A stretch of 64,000 bases of DNA from Streptococcus halotolerans (GCF_001598035.1 NZ_CP014835.1:1897001-1961000), one strand, 5' to 3'; counted from the first letter of the stretch, positions 45,940-54,365 are shown. Notes: generated from the letters alone by a model not told the origin. A program made the numbers and translations.

Positions 45940-46266
45940 ATGGTAGAAACAATCAAACAAACTGCTGGACGCGACCAGCTTGGCGACTTTGCACCAGATT
46001 TTGCTCACTTCAATGATGATGTGTTATTTGGTGAAAATTGGAATAATCAGGACATAGAGCTCAAAACCCGGTGCATTATTACAGTAGTTGCTCTCATGTC
46101 ATCTGGTGTGACAGATCGTTCACTAACCTATCATTTGCAAAATGCCAAAAATCATGGTGTGACCAAAGAAGAAATCACTGCTACCTTAACACATGTAGCT
46201 TTCTACGCTGGCTGGCCAAAAGCATGGGCAGCCTTTCGTTTAGCGAAGGAGGTTTGGGCAAACTAA
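45940..46266 (+). CDS. Carboxymuconolactone decarboxylase (AhpD-like) family protein
   Basis: 108-residue all-helical CMD domain: LKTRCIITVVALMSSGVTDRSLTYHLQNAKNHGVTKEEITATLTHVAFYAGWPKAWAAF. It has no CxxC, so it is not a classical AhpD peroxidase partner. Its cupin neighbour and MerR-type promoter suggest handling of reactive aromatics or electrophiles (inference). Confidence 0.9.
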   Translation: MVETIKQTAGRDQLGDFAPDFAHFNDDVLFGENWNNQDIELKTRCIITVVALMSSGVTDRSLTYHLQNAKNHGVTKEEITATLTHVAFYAGWPKAWAAFRLAKEVWAN

Positions 46267-46520
46267 GAAATATGTCATCACATTCTGGGAGAGCAGCAAG
46301 CTATTGAGCATTCATAATTATTTTTCCCTTGGTTGGTTGATAAGTCTATGTGTCTTTCGGAGAAAATCTGAAAGGCCTGTTTAGCTAGTCAAGCCTCGCT
46401 AGTGGCTAGCCATTACGCTATTTTAAACGGAGTGTAACTAGGGACTTGAGTTGATGGCTGTTAAAATCTTATGTGACAACAGAAATGGTAATTGAAAACA
46501 AACAATAAAAGGAGCATTCT

Positions 46521-46895
46521 ATGAATATCAAAAAAGCAGCAGAACTTGTAGGTCTAAGTGCGGATACCATTCGCTATTACGAACGTATTGGTCTGGTGCC
46601 AGCGATACCAAGAACTACTTCAGGCATTCGTGATTTTCAACAGACTGATTTGGATGCTTTAGCGTTTGTAAAATGCTTTCGAGCGGCAGGCGTTTCTGTA
46701 GAAAGTTTGATTGAGTATATGGCACTCTATCAAGAAGGAGATAAAACACGTCAGGCACGCCTTGAAATTTTACAAGAAGAGCATCAAAAAATGCAGGAGC
46801 GCTATGATGAACTTGGTCAAGCACTTGATCGTTTAAATCTTAAAATTCAACATTACCAATCTCCTACGTTTGAGACAGAGATAAAAGATAGATGA
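46521..46895 (+). CDS. MerR family transcriptional regulator
   Basis: 124 residues. N-terminal MerR HTH (MNIKKAAELVGLSADTIRYYERIGLVP, then SGIRDF) and a C-terminal coiled coil (about 80-115). It lacks the conserved metal-binding cysteines (one Cys in VKCFRAAGV, as in NmlR/AdhR-type aldehyde sensors). Two promoters with 19 bp spacers and the same dyad flank it (45451 and 47358). It overlaps the following lipoprotein gene by 4 bases. Confidence 0.92.
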   Translation: MNIKKAAELVGLSADTIRYYERIGLVPAIPRTTSGIRDFQQTDLDALAFVKCFRAAGVSVESLIEYMALYQEGDKTRQARLEILQEEHQKMQERYDELGQALDRLNLKIQHYQSPTFETEIKDR

Positions 46896-47347
46896 GAGTG
46901 TTATTAAGACTAGTGATAATCGTTCCGCTAATCTTACTATTAGCTTCTTGCAGTCAGAAAAACAGTGAGGTAGAAAAAGACATGGTTGCTGTGCATAAGA
47001 TTCAACTAAAGATTGACCAAAAACCGGTAGAAGTCACTTGGGAGAAAAATGCAGCAGTTGAAGAACTTGAGAGACGCTTGTTGGAAGGTGAACTTGAGCT
47101 ACGGTTAACGGCTTATGGTCGTTTTGAGCAAGTTGGCCCTTTAGGGATTGAACTCCCTAGTCAAGATAAGCCGCAAACTGCTAAGGCTGGGGATATCATG
47201 CTTTATAACAGTGACAAGCTGGTTATCTTTCACGGTCAACATTCTTGGACTTATACCAAGTTAGGTAAACTCTCAGGTGATCATTTAGACCTAGTAGCGT
47301 TATTGGATAAGCCGCAAGTTTTAGTAACTTTATCAATCAGAAAATGA
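46892..47347 (+). CDS. Lipoprotein with a cyclophilin-like domain
   Basis: 151 residues. The lipobox LLLASC near residue 20 follows a basic-hydrophobic signal. The rest has the pattern of small cyclophilin-like proteins: LKIDQKPVEVTWEKNAAVEELERRL, FEQVGPLGIELPSQD, AGDIMLYNSDKLVIFHG and SWTYTKLGKL. The family is often encoded beside redox genes. ATGA overlap with the MerR gene implies translational coupling. Confidence 0.85.
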   Translation: MRVLLRLVIIVPLILLLASCSQKNSEVEKDMVAVHKIQLKIDQKPVEVTWEKNAAVEELERRLLEGELELRLTAYGRFEQVGPLGIELPSQDKPQTAKAGDIMLYNSDKLVIFHGQHSWTYTKLGKLSGDHLDLVALLDKPQVLVTLSIRK

Positions 47348-47357
47348 AATAAAGCAC

Positions 47358-47388
47358 TTGAGTTGGAGTAGACTCTAAGTGGTAAACT
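47358..47388 (+). promoter_or_regulatory. MerR-type promoter of the hydrolase gene (19 bp spacer)
   Basis: TTGAGT (47358-47363), a 19 bp spacer and TAAACT (47383-47388), with the dyad GTTGGAGTAGACTCTAAG, the same half-site (ACTCTAAG / CTTAGAGT) as the promoter at 45451. Confidence 0.65.
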
Positions 47389-47460
47389 ATAATCCCCCTT
47401 AGAAATGAATTTAACGAAATCCGTGCTTACGCTATTTAGTCATTAGAAAAGAGGTTTATG

Positions 47461-48477
47461 ATGACAAAAACATTTGACATTTATTCCACTATCCAAGCAC
47501 AAAAGGTTCATTTTAACAATCGTTTTGGGATTGAGGTAGCTGCAGATTTGTATTTACCCGAGAACTACGAAGACAAGCTATGGCCGGCCATAGTGGTTTC
47601 TGGTCCTTTTGGTGCCGTTAAAGAGCAAGCCTCAGGCTTATATGCTCAAGAATTTGCCAAAAATGGCTTTGTTGCGCTAGCCTTCGACCCATCATTTACC
47701 GGCGAGTCAGGAGGCGCTGTTCGCAACGTAGCAGAGCCAGCTATTTTTGCGGAGGATTATAGCGCAGCCGTTGATTATCTCGGTAATCTGCCTTATGTGA
47801 ATCGTGACCGCATTGGTGCTCAGGCCATTTGTGGCTTGTCTGGCATGGCATTGACCGCAGCTGGAGCAGATACTCGTATCAAGGCGGTGGCGACGGCTTC
47901 CATGTACGATATGTCCAAGTCTATGTATCTTGGCTATAAAAATAGCTACAGCGATGACCAAAAAGCAAAACTTCGTGATTATGTTAGTCAGCAACGCTGG
48001 ATAGATGTGGATAAGGGTGCTACCGAAACGGGCCATTATTCTCTTGGCTACCACGAACTTGGTTTTGACACAGCGGGAAACGTTATGTCAGACGATAATC
48101 TCTTCCCTAAGCAATTGCCAGAAGATGCCGATTCTATTGCTAAAGCTTTTTTTGATTATTATCGCACATCTCGTGGTTACCATGAACGTTCGATTAACTC
48201 TACGGCTGCTTGGACAGCAACGACGCCGATGTCCTTTTACCAATTTCCGCTCTATGCTAATATCAAGGATATTTCACCAAGGCCTATTCTTTTTGTCGCC
48301 GGTGAAAATGCCCACTCGCTCTATCATTCTGAGGAAGCCTACGCTCTTGCCAATGAGCCTAAAGAGTTACTTATTGTCCCAGGAGCAGATCATGTAGATC
48401 TTTATGATCAAAAGGATAAGATTCCGTTTGATAGATTGGTTGAATTTTTTGCCCAACACTTGTCATTGCAGAAATGA
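47461..48477 (+). CDS. Alpha/beta hydrolase (YcjY/DUF-type serine hydrolase)
   Basis: 338-residue cytoplasmic hydrolase. It has a beta-rich start (IQAQKVHFNNRFGIEVAADLYLPENY), a possible nucleophile region GAQAICGLSGMALTAAG (G-L-S-G rather than a perfect GxSxG), an acid in FVAGENAHS and a His in VPGADHVDLYD. Substrate unknown. ATG 47461 (second of two adjacent ATGs) gives better spacing from AGAGG. It lies downstream of a MerR-type promoter. Confidence 0.88.
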   Translation: MTKTFDIYSTIQAQKVHFNNRFGIEVAADLYLPENYEDKLWPAIVVSGPFGAVKEQASGLYAQEFAKNGFVALAFDPSFTGESGGAVRNVAEPAIFAEDYSAAVDYLGNLPYVNRDRIGAQAICGLSGMALTAAGADTRIKAVATASMYDMSKSMYLGYKNSYSDDQKAKLRDYVSQQRWIDVDKGATETGHYSLGYHELGFDTAGNVMSDDNLFPKQLPEDADSIAKAFFDYYRTSRGYHERSINSTAAWTATTPMSFYQFPLYANIKDISPRPILFVAGENAHSLYHSEEAYALANEPKELLIVPGADHVDLYDQKDKIPFDRLVEFFAQHLSLQK

Positions 48478-48792
48478 CTTTCTAAAGAGATTGTGTCGCT
48501 ATAAGGTAGAAGTCAGCATTGTCAGTATGAGCTTAATCCATTCGGACAGTGAAAGAAGTTTGCTGGAAAAGCTCCCCCCAAACGACAGGGTATGGAGTCT
48601 AAAAAGTTTAGAATGAGAAAGCTTGCAGCTAAATGCAAGCGCCACTATTTATACATACAGAAAGGATGATTTGGTCACTGACGTGACTGAGCTCACCTAC
48701 CGTCTCTGTAAGAAGGTCAAACTAGCCTGGTGATTTGGCATCGTTGTTGACTTTTCTATTTTGACGTGACGGTTGTGGGCTAGGTATCTTCT
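48478..48792. other. Gene-free stretch before the alcohol dehydrogenase
   Basis: About 315 bp. Contains one perfect hairpin GCTTGCA/TGCAAGC (about 48620-48640) without a T run; no gene seen. Confidence 0.5.
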
Positions 48793-49842
48793 ATGAAAAT
48801 GAAAACTGCTATTTTTGAATCTGCTGGTCAGATGATTATTGAAGAGGTAACCAAACCCTCTATTCAAGCTGCCGATGATGTGATTGTTAAGGTTGTTCGT
48901 GCCTGTGTCTGCGGCTCAGATTTATGGTCTTATTCACATGGCGATAATAAAAAGGCTCACTCAGAAAATTCTGGTCACGAAGCTTTAGGGATTGTGGAAG
49001 CAGTTGGTGCTGACATTACCACAGTGGTGCCAGGAGATTTTGTTATTGTACCGTTTACACATGGATGTGGAGAATGTGACGCCTGTCGTGCTGGCTTTGA
49101 TGGAACCTGTGACAAGCATGAAGCACCGACTAACTGGTCAAATGGTTTCCAATCTGAATACATTCGCTTCCATTATGCCAATTGGGCACTCATAAAAGTT
49201 CCTGGTCAGCCGAGTGATTATTCAGAAGGAATGATTAAGTCGCTCTTAACCTTAGCTGATGTGATGCCAACAGGTTACCATGCTGCTCGTTGTGCTAATG
49301 TTCAAAAAGGAGATAAAGTCGTTGTGATTGGAGATGGTGCTGTTGGACAGTGCGCTGTCATAGCTGCTAAAATGCGAGGTGCTTCTCAAATTATCCTTAT
49401 GAGTCGCTATGAAGATCGGCAACGATTGGCGCTTGAATTTGGTGCTACTGCAGTGGTAGCTGAACGTGGCCAAGAAGGTATTGCCAAAGTTCGCGAAATT
49501 CTAGGTGGTGGAGCAGATGCTGCTTTAGAGTGTGTTGGAACGGAAGCTGCCCTTGAACAGGCTATTGGTGTTCTTCATAACGGAGGCCGCGTTGGCTATG
49601 TTGGCGTACCTCATTACAGTGACCGCCCCATTGGCTCAACGTTTGCCCAGAACATTTCATTTGGCGGAGGATCAGCCTCGGTCACCACTTATGATAAGGC
49701 ATTTCTCCTTAAAGCGGTTTTAGATGGGGACATTAATCCAGGAAGAGTCTTCACTGATACTTATCAATTAGACGATATTAACCAAGCCTATCAAGACATG
49801 GCTGATCGGCAAACGATTAAGTCTATGCTTGTTGTTTCTTAA
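48793..49842 (+). CDS. Zinc-dependent alcohol dehydrogenase family protein
   Basis: 349-residue MDR-family dehydrogenase. Catalytic zinc ligands appear in ACVCGSDLWSYSHG and SGHEALGIVEAVG, structural zinc cysteines in CGECDACRAGFDGTCDKHE, and a Rossmann segment VVVIGDGAVGQCAVIAAKMRGA. It oxidises or reduces an alcohol/aldehyde with NAD(P); substrate unknown. No strong ribosome site precedes the ATG. A terminator follows. Confidence 0.93.
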   Translation: MKMKTAIFESAGQMIIEEVTKPSIQAADDVIVKVVRACVCGSDLWSYSHGDNKKAHSENSGHEALGIVEAVGADITTVVPGDFVIVPFTHGCGECDACRAGFDGTCDKHEAPTNWSNGFQSEYIRFHYANWALIKVPGQPSDYSEGMIKSLLTLADVMPTGYHAARCANVQKGDKVVVIGDGAVGQCAVIAAKMRGASQIILMSRYEDRQRLALEFGATAVVAERGQEGIAKVREILGGGADAALECVGTEAALEQAIGVLHNGGRVGYVGVPHYSDRPIGSTFAQNISFGGGSASVTTYDKAFLLKAVLDGDINPGRVFTDTYQLDDINQAYQDMADRQTIKSMLVVS

Positions 49843-49906
49843 GAAAATTTTAAGCTATGTTAGATATACTCTAAGCATCCTAAAACTTTTCTTTTTCATA
49901 ATCTCC

Positions 49907-49940
49907 TAAAAACCAGATGGCTCGGCTGTCTGGTTTTCTT
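49907..49940 (+). terminator. Terminator after the alcohol dehydrogenase
   Basis: AAAACCAGA / TCTGGTTTT with T-rich tail. Confidence 0.75.
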
Positions 49941-49968
49941 ATGTTACAATAGGTGTGAGGTGATTTTT

Positions 49969-50610
49969 ATGGCTATAAAAGCAGTGATTTTTGATATGGA
50001 CGGTGTCCTTTTTGATACTGAAATATTTTACTTTGAGCGTCGAAAAAAATTTTTAGCGCAACAAGGGATTAATATAGAACATCTAGCACCAAAAGATTTT
50101 ATTGGAGGCAATGTCAAGCAATCTTGGCAGCTAGTCTTGGGTAATGATTATGATAACTGGGATATTCCCAAATTGGAAGAGGCTTATCGCCAGAAAAAAC
50201 AAGAGCAGCCTGCTCCTTACCCTGAACTCATCATGCCTGGAGCAAAAACTGTTATCCACCGTTTGAAAGCGGACGGCTATCGTCTGGTTTTGGCTTCAAG
50301 TTCGGCTATTTTTGATATTGAACGGGCTCTTAAAGGTTCAGGCTTGTATGATGCTTTTGAGATTATCTTATCGGGTGAAGATTTTCCAGAAAGTAAACCT
50401 CATCCAGCTATCTACCAAGAAGCTATTGCTCAATTAGGAGTTGAGAAAAATCAAGCCTTAGTCATTGAAGATAGCCAAAAAGGGATAGCAGCCGGAAAGA
50501 GAGCTGGCTTGAGAGTGGTTGCCCTTAAAGATGAACGCTTTGGCGTTGATCAAAGTCAAGCGGATGCTTTTATCAACCACTTGGAGCAATTGCTTGATTT
50601 GCTAAAATAG
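49969..50610 (+). CDS. HAD-superfamily hydrolase (beta-phosphoglucomutase-like)
   Basis: 213-residue subfamily IA HAD phosphatase. Motif I VIFDMDGVLFDTE (nucleophile Asp and acid/base Asp), motif II LASSS, motif III Lys in ESKPHPAIY, and motif IV VIEDSQKGIAAGKRAG. A helical cap (about 15-85) is present. It dephosphorylates a small sugar phosphate or similar; substrate unknown. ATG 49969 is 6 nt after GAGGTG; the in-frame GTG at 49960 lies inside that site. Confidence 0.92.
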   Translation: MAIKAVIFDMDGVLFDTEIFYFERRKKFLAQQGINIEHLAPKDFIGGNVKQSWQLVLGNDYDNWDIPKLEEAYRQKKQEQPAPYPELIMPGAKTVIHRLKADGYRLVLASSSAIFDIERALKGSGLYDAFEIILSGEDFPESKPHPAIYQEAIAQLGVEKNQALVIEDSQKGIAAGKRAGLRVVALKDERFGVDQSQADAFINHLEQLLDLLK

Positions 50611-50618
50611 AGACTAGA

Positions 50619-50652
50619 AAAACAGCCTTTTGTGTGGAGGCTGTTTTGTTTA
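50619..50652. terminator. Bidirectional terminator between HAD gene and mutY
   Basis: AAAACAGCC (50619-50627) / GGCTGTTTT (50639-50647) followed by GTTT. Confidence 0.8.
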
Positions 50653-51798
50653 TCTTTCATTGCTCAGATATTCTGCTAACATCTTTTTTTGAGGAGTTGC
50701 CATAGGGTAGTTGTCCAAATGATCGATGCTAACCCAATGAAGATGTTCTCCTTCTGGCAGGTCTTCTTTTTTGATAAGACCCTCGACCAAAGTCATTGTC
50801 CATTTTTGATGACTAAAAGTATGTTTAATTTGCTTGAAACTTCGATTGGTCCAAGTTGGTTTTATGGCATAGCTTTTTTCAAAATTATCTTTTTGTGAAA
50901 GAGGTTTTAAAAGGGAAGTTGTGTCTTCAAAAAGATTGGTCTGTTGACCGATAAGTGACGTTTCTATAATGGGAAAAGACCAGAAGCCATCCAATAATCG
51001 TCCCTGCATCTTTTTTTCAAGAAGTAATTCTCCCTCCTGATTTCGGATGATAAAAGCTTGACATTCTAAGGGTTTTGGTTTTTTCTTAGGCAACTTGATA
51101 GGATATTTGTCATAAGTACCATTTAGATAAGCAGCGTTAAAAAAACGAATAGGGGATTCATCAGGTCGAGGGTTTTTAGCGGACTCAATATCTGTCCCTA
51201 AGTCCATCAAAGCTTGATTGAAATCGCCAGGTCTCTCTGGATCAATTAACCTTTCCATGATAGCTTGGAAAATTTTCCGATTCTTGGGGTCACCAATATC
51301 ATAATCCACTTCAAAAAGTCTAGCCATGACCCGCATAACATTGCCATCAACGGCTGGTTCAGGCAGCTGAAAAGCAATGCTTGCAATTGCGCCAGCCGTG
51401 TAAGGTCCGATTCCTTTGAGGGAAAGGATATCCTCATATCGTTCTGGAAAAGTTTCGTCAAAGTCTGACATGATTTGCTGGGCAGCTTTTTGCATGTTTC
51501 GCACGCGAGAGTAGTAGCCTAATCCTTCCCACGCTTTTAATAATTTTTCTTCTGGAGCATTAGCCAAATCAGCCACTGTCGGGAACCATTCTAAAAAGCG
51601 CTCGTAATAGGGAATCACTGTAATGACTTGTGTTTGTTGTAACATGATTTCACTAATCCAAATGTAGTATGGATTATTTGTGCGTCGCCAAGGCAAATCC
51701 CGCTTTTCTTGGTCATACCATGTTAAGAGTGTGCGACGAAAGGAAGCAATCTTGTCATCATCCCACATTTTGATGCCGTAATCTTTTAAATCTAACAT
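50650..51798 (-). CDS. mutY: A/G-specific adenine DNA glycosylase MutY
   Basis: 382 residues. It removes adenine mispaired with 8-oxoguanine or guanine. The HhH-GPD domain is clear: PYYIWISEIMLQQTQV with the catalytic Glu, LKGIGPYTAGAIASIAFQLPEPAVDGNVMRV with the catalytic Asp. A C-terminal NUDIX-like 8-oxoG recognition domain follows (about 245-375). Unusually, the [4Fe-4S] cluster cysteines normally found after residue 190 are absent (region ...LGTDIESAKNPRPDESPIRFFN), as in a cluster-free MutY subgroup found in lactic acid bacteria. Confidence 0.95.
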   Translation of the reverse strand: MLDLKDYGIKMWDDDKIASFRRTLLTWYDQEKRDLPWRRTNNPYYIWISEIMLQQTQVITVIPYYERFLEWFPTVADLANAPEEKLLKAWEGLGYYSRVRNMQKAAQQIMSDFDETFPERYEDILSLKGIGPYTAGAIASIAFQLPEPAVDGNVMRVMARLFEVDYDIGDPKNRKIFQAIMERLIDPERPGDFNQALMDLGTDIESAKNPRPDESPIRFFNAAYLNGTYDKYPIKLPKKKPKPLECQAFIIRNQEGELLLEKKMQGRLLDGFWSFPIIETSLIGQQTNLFEDTTSLLKPLSQKDNFEKSYAIKPTWTNRSFKQIKHTFSHQKWTMTLVEGLIKKEDLPEGEHLHWVSIDHLDNYPMATPQKKMLAEYLSNER

Positions 51799-52014
51799 AT
51801 TTCTATTGTAACAAAGAAGTGTCTTTTGAACAGAAAAAAGCTCCTAAGGCGATAGGAATTGAAGGTACAGCTTAACTGTTGACAGTTTTTCTAAGTTTTA
51901 AGAGTAACAAGCTTACGTGTAGAAGAGATTTCTAACAGTGGTGTCGGTATAGTGGTTGCCATTATTTTCTGTTGAGAGTTCAAAGTTGGTCGGTGTGTTT
52001 GGAGTTGGAGGGTT
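51799..52014. other. Gene-free stretch upstream of mutY
   Basis: About 215 bp containing the mutY promoter region and no coding frame I can support. Confidence 0.4.
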
Positions 52015-52120
52015 TATAGTCTTTTGAATTAAGATTGTAACATCTTCGCTTTCGCATTACCCTACTCAATTGCTGCCCGCTTCTCAGTTCTTTATCTCAA
52101 AGTTAATTCATTCGACTATA
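52015..52120 (+). repeat. 106 bp interspersed repeat, family A copy 2 (MITE-like)
   Basis: TATAGTCTTTTGAATTAA ... TTAATTCATTCGACTATA with the same core as 19270-19375. Confidence 0.85.
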
Positions 52121-52314
52121 TAAGATTGCTATTTATCTATGGTAAGGAGTTTGGTGCCTTGTAGACTAGTGGTCAAGGCCTTTCGGTATGACTTGCCAGC
52201 TAAAAGCTACTTTTTGCTACTGCATATAAGTCTAGCTTCACAGAAGTGCTGTTTTTCTTTTTTTGATTTGAAAAGGCAACACTTTTCTGTACAATTTTTA
52301 TAAAGTGTTTTTTG

Positions 52315-53094
52315 TCAACCGATAACTCGTCGAGCCATGGGGGTTTGATAGTTGAGACTACCGTGAATGCGATGATGATTCCACCAGTGGACGTAGTCCT
52401 TGGTTTTGAGAGTTAGTTCTTCAAGTGAATGAAAGATTTCTTGATTAATAAACTCAAGTTTGAAGGAACGATAAGTACTTTCAGCCACGGCATTATCATA
52501 AGGACAGCCTGATTGACTAAGTGAACGGGTGATACCGAATGCTCCTAACACCTCATCAATCAGCTGATTATCAAACTCCTTACCACGATCAGAATGGAAA
52601 AGATTGACCTTGGTTAGGGCATAAGGGATACTCTGAATCGCTTGCTTTACGAGCTCTGCGGTCTTCTGCCAACCGACTGACAGACCAATGATTTCACGAT
52701 TATAGAGGTCTATTATCAAGCAAACATAAGCCCAGCGCTTACCAACACGGACATAAGTTAAGTCTGTTACAATCGCTTCAAGTGGCCTTTTTCGATTGAA
52801 TTGTCTGGCTAAGCGATTTGGAATGGATGCTTCATTTTTCCCTTTAGAATGCGACTTGAAGGTAGTCTACTGGTAAACAGATACGAGATTCCATCGCTTC
52901 ATGATCCGACGAATGCGACGACGAGACAAGAGGATTCCTTCTGTTTCCAGACATTTCTTGATCTTTCGAGCACCATATCTAGATTTGCTCTCAAGGAAAA
53001 TCTGCTTAACTTTTTCTTCAAGCTCTGTTTCCGATACTGGCTCTATGGCTTTGTAGTAATAGCTAGAACGAGGGAGGTTCAACCAACGACACAT
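52315..53094 (-). pseudogene. IS3-family orfB transposase with an amber codon
   Basis: The frame reads MCRWLNLPRSSYYYKAIEP ... RIRRIMKRWNLVSVYQ, then TAG (52867-52869), then continues in the same frame as TTFKSHSKGKN ... EAIVTDLTYVRVGKRWAYV, LFHSDRGKEFDN and NAVAESTYRSFKLE, the DDE catalytic domain, to 52315. One K-to-stop change (AAG to TAG) therefore splits the integrase. The element is probably inactive. Confidence 0.88.
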
Positions 53095-53129
53095 GGCTGA
53101 AATGCTGTATTTATCCTTGTTAGCAGTGA

Positions 53130-53420
53130 TTATTTGCCTTTTTGTGCCATAATCACTGCCGCTTGCTTTAGGATGTCTAGCTGCATTTCGAGTTCTTTAT
53201 TGCGTTTTCTAAGGGCTATGAGCTCCCGTTGGTCCTCTGTTAGATTATCAACCGATTTGAAGGAACCAGTTGTTTTAGCTTGTCTCACCCATTTGTCGAA
53301 GGTTGAGGGGGTTAAATCATATTCTTTGATGATTTCGCTACGTTTCATACCTGCATTGTGAAGGTCAACGATTTGTTGTTTAAAGTCATCTGTGAATTGA
53401 CGACGTACTCTTCTAGACAT
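53130..53420 (-). CDS. IS3-family orfA (helix-turn-helix protein)
   Basis: 96 residues: MSRRVRRQFTDDFKQQIVDL, an HTH (MKRSEIIKEYDLTPSTFDKWVRQ) and a C-terminal leucine-zipper-like segment (ELIALRKRNKELEMQLDILKQAA). Intact; it supplies the DNA-binding part of the OrfAB transposase. Confidence 0.9.
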   Translation of the reverse strand: MSRRVRRQFTDDFKQQIVDLHNAGMKRSEIIKEYDLTPSTFDKWVRQAKTTGSFKSVDNLTEDQRELIALRKRNKELEMQLDILKQAAVIMAQKGK

Positions 53421-53571
53421 AACTTTCTCCTGTTTTTGATTACTATTAGAACACTTTATAAATTCTGTCTAGTTTAGTGTAACCGATTCAATTCATCGTA
53501 AATGTTAGTGCTGAGATATTTTAGTCAGATCTGTTCAGTGCCATTCCTTTAAAGCTCCTGGCGTCAGAAAT

Positions 53572-53623
53572 GGACATTTTGACTTTCGACCTAGCCAAGA
53601 CATTATCACTTTCGAATGATAAA
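53572..53623. repeat. Solo 52 bp end of the IS630-like element
   Basis: GGACATTTTGACTTTCGACC... through TTCGAATGATAAA matches 61454-61505 with two mismatches. There the block flanks the start of an IS630-family transposase relic; here it stands alone, 25 bp before the micro-ORF promoter. Confidence 0.8.
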
Positions 53624-53647
53624 AAAGAGGTCTACTAATGTTTTTTC

Positions 53648-53676
53648 TTGACAAAAGAAAGCGCATACAATATAAT
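53648..53676 (+). promoter_or_regulatory. Consensus promoter of the RYKNGD micro-ORF array
   Basis: TTGACA (53648-53653), exactly 17 bp, TATAAT (53671-53676). Both hexamers are perfect, which predicts strong constitutive transcription; the first start codon lies about 45 nt downstream of the expected +1. Confidence 0.85.
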
Positions 53677-53727
53677 TAAAGTACAAAGAAGGATGACAGA
53701 AGAAACAGATTTATAGGAGGTAATCTT

Positions 53728-53772
53728 ATGATGAAACCACATGTCGCACGGTACAAGAACGGAGATAGTTAA
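53728..53772 (+). CDS. RYKNGD micro-ORF 1 (14 residues)
   Basis: MMKPHVARYKNGDS, ATG 53728, TAA stop. ATAGGAGGTAA is 7-8 nt upstream. Too short for an ORF caller, but it shares residues 8-13 (RYKNGD) with three neighbours while using different codons (CGG TAC AAG AAC GGA GAT). No signal peptide or membrane segment; the peptide is basic and polar. Family unknown to me. It could be a signalling peptide, a modified-peptide precursor or a regulatory leader peptide. Confidence 0.7.
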   Translation: MMKPHVARYKNGDS

Positions 53773-53926
53773 GTCTCCGGATAAATAGTAGGCAAACTTT
53801 ACACCTTATTAACTTTACATTTTGCGTATCAAAGTGATCACTGATAAAACTTTTAGTATAAGATATAACTGAAACATTTTACTGACAAAGTTTCTAGAAC
53901 TTGTTTTCAATTAGGAGGTAACACTC

Positions 53927-53989
53927 ATGATGGAATTCAATAAAGGACGCTATAAAAACGGAGACAGTTTAAGTTATTGCAGCAAATAA
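53927..53989 (+). CDS. RYKNGD micro-ORF 2 (20 residues)
   Basis: MMEFNKGRYKNGDSLSYCSK, ATG 53927 after TTAGGAGGTAACACTC. RYKNGD is again at residues 8-13. The tail LSYCSK appears to come from one extra T: micro-ORF 1 reads GATAGTTAAGT and this one GACAGTTTAAGT, which removes the stop after Ser14. The ancestral product probably ended at RYKNGDS. Confidence 0.7.
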   Translation: MMEFNKGRYKNGDSLSYCSK

Positions 53990-54215
53990 CTTAAAGACAA
54001 ATCCGTTGTTAATAGGTATTGTTTATTTCTCACGATGAGAAATAGGTATTAGTTTTATTTTGATAACATGGTGATTAACCACCGATTGAGCTCAATAAAG
54101 TCGTCGCGTTACTCAGGGTGTGCTGAAAAATAAACTATTGTTAATGTCACTCAGGTTGTGCATATATCAAAAACGTAAATTCAGACTTGTTTAAAGACAA
54201 TATGGAGGAACGCCT

Positions 54216-54260
54216 ATGCTAACATTTGATATTGGACGTTACAAGAACGGTGACAATTAA
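54216..54260 (+). CDS. RYKNGD micro-ORF 3 (14 residues)
   Basis: MLTFDIGRYKNGDN, ATG 54216 after TATGGAGGAACGCCT. Codons for the shared hexapeptide are CGT TAC AAG AAC GGT GAC. The stop context (AATTAAGTC) resembles that of micro-ORF 1 (AGTTAAGTC). Confidence 0.7.
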   Translation: MLTFDIGRYKNGDN

Positions 54261-54311
54261 GTCAGTGTCTATAGTCACTCAGGTTAATGGATCATTAAAA
54301 TGAGGTGAACG

Positions 54312-54365
54312 ATGCTAAGATTTAACATTAGCCGTTATAAAAACGGAGACAATCCTCTTTACTGA
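54312..54365 (+). CDS. RYKNGD micro-ORF 4 (17 residues)
   Basis: MLRFNISRYKNGDNPLY, ATG 54312 after ATGAGGTGAACG. The hexapeptide codons are CGT TAT AAA AAC GGA GAC. N-terminally closest to micro-ORF 3 (ML-x-F-[DN]-I-[GS]); it is only 51 bp downstream of it. Confidence 0.7.
   Translation: MLRFNISRYKNGDNPLY

Larger units (their letters stand above)
52279..53480 (-). mobile_element. IS3-family (IS150-like) insertion sequence
   Basis: About 1.2 kb with related ends: ACACT-nnn-CT-nn-ACA-nnn-TTTATAAAGTG reads inward from both sides (52279 and 53480). Contains overlapping orfA and orfB. An A-rich slippery run at the end of orfA (CAAAAAGG) is where the usual -1 frameshift to orfB would occur. No clear target duplication. 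Confidence 0.85.

Noticed and set aside
53728..54365. Micro-ORFs as microcin C-type MccA precursors
   Set aside because: MccA peptides are short and end in an essential Asn, but only micro-ORF 3 ends in Asn, and no MccB-like adenylating enzyme is in the window.
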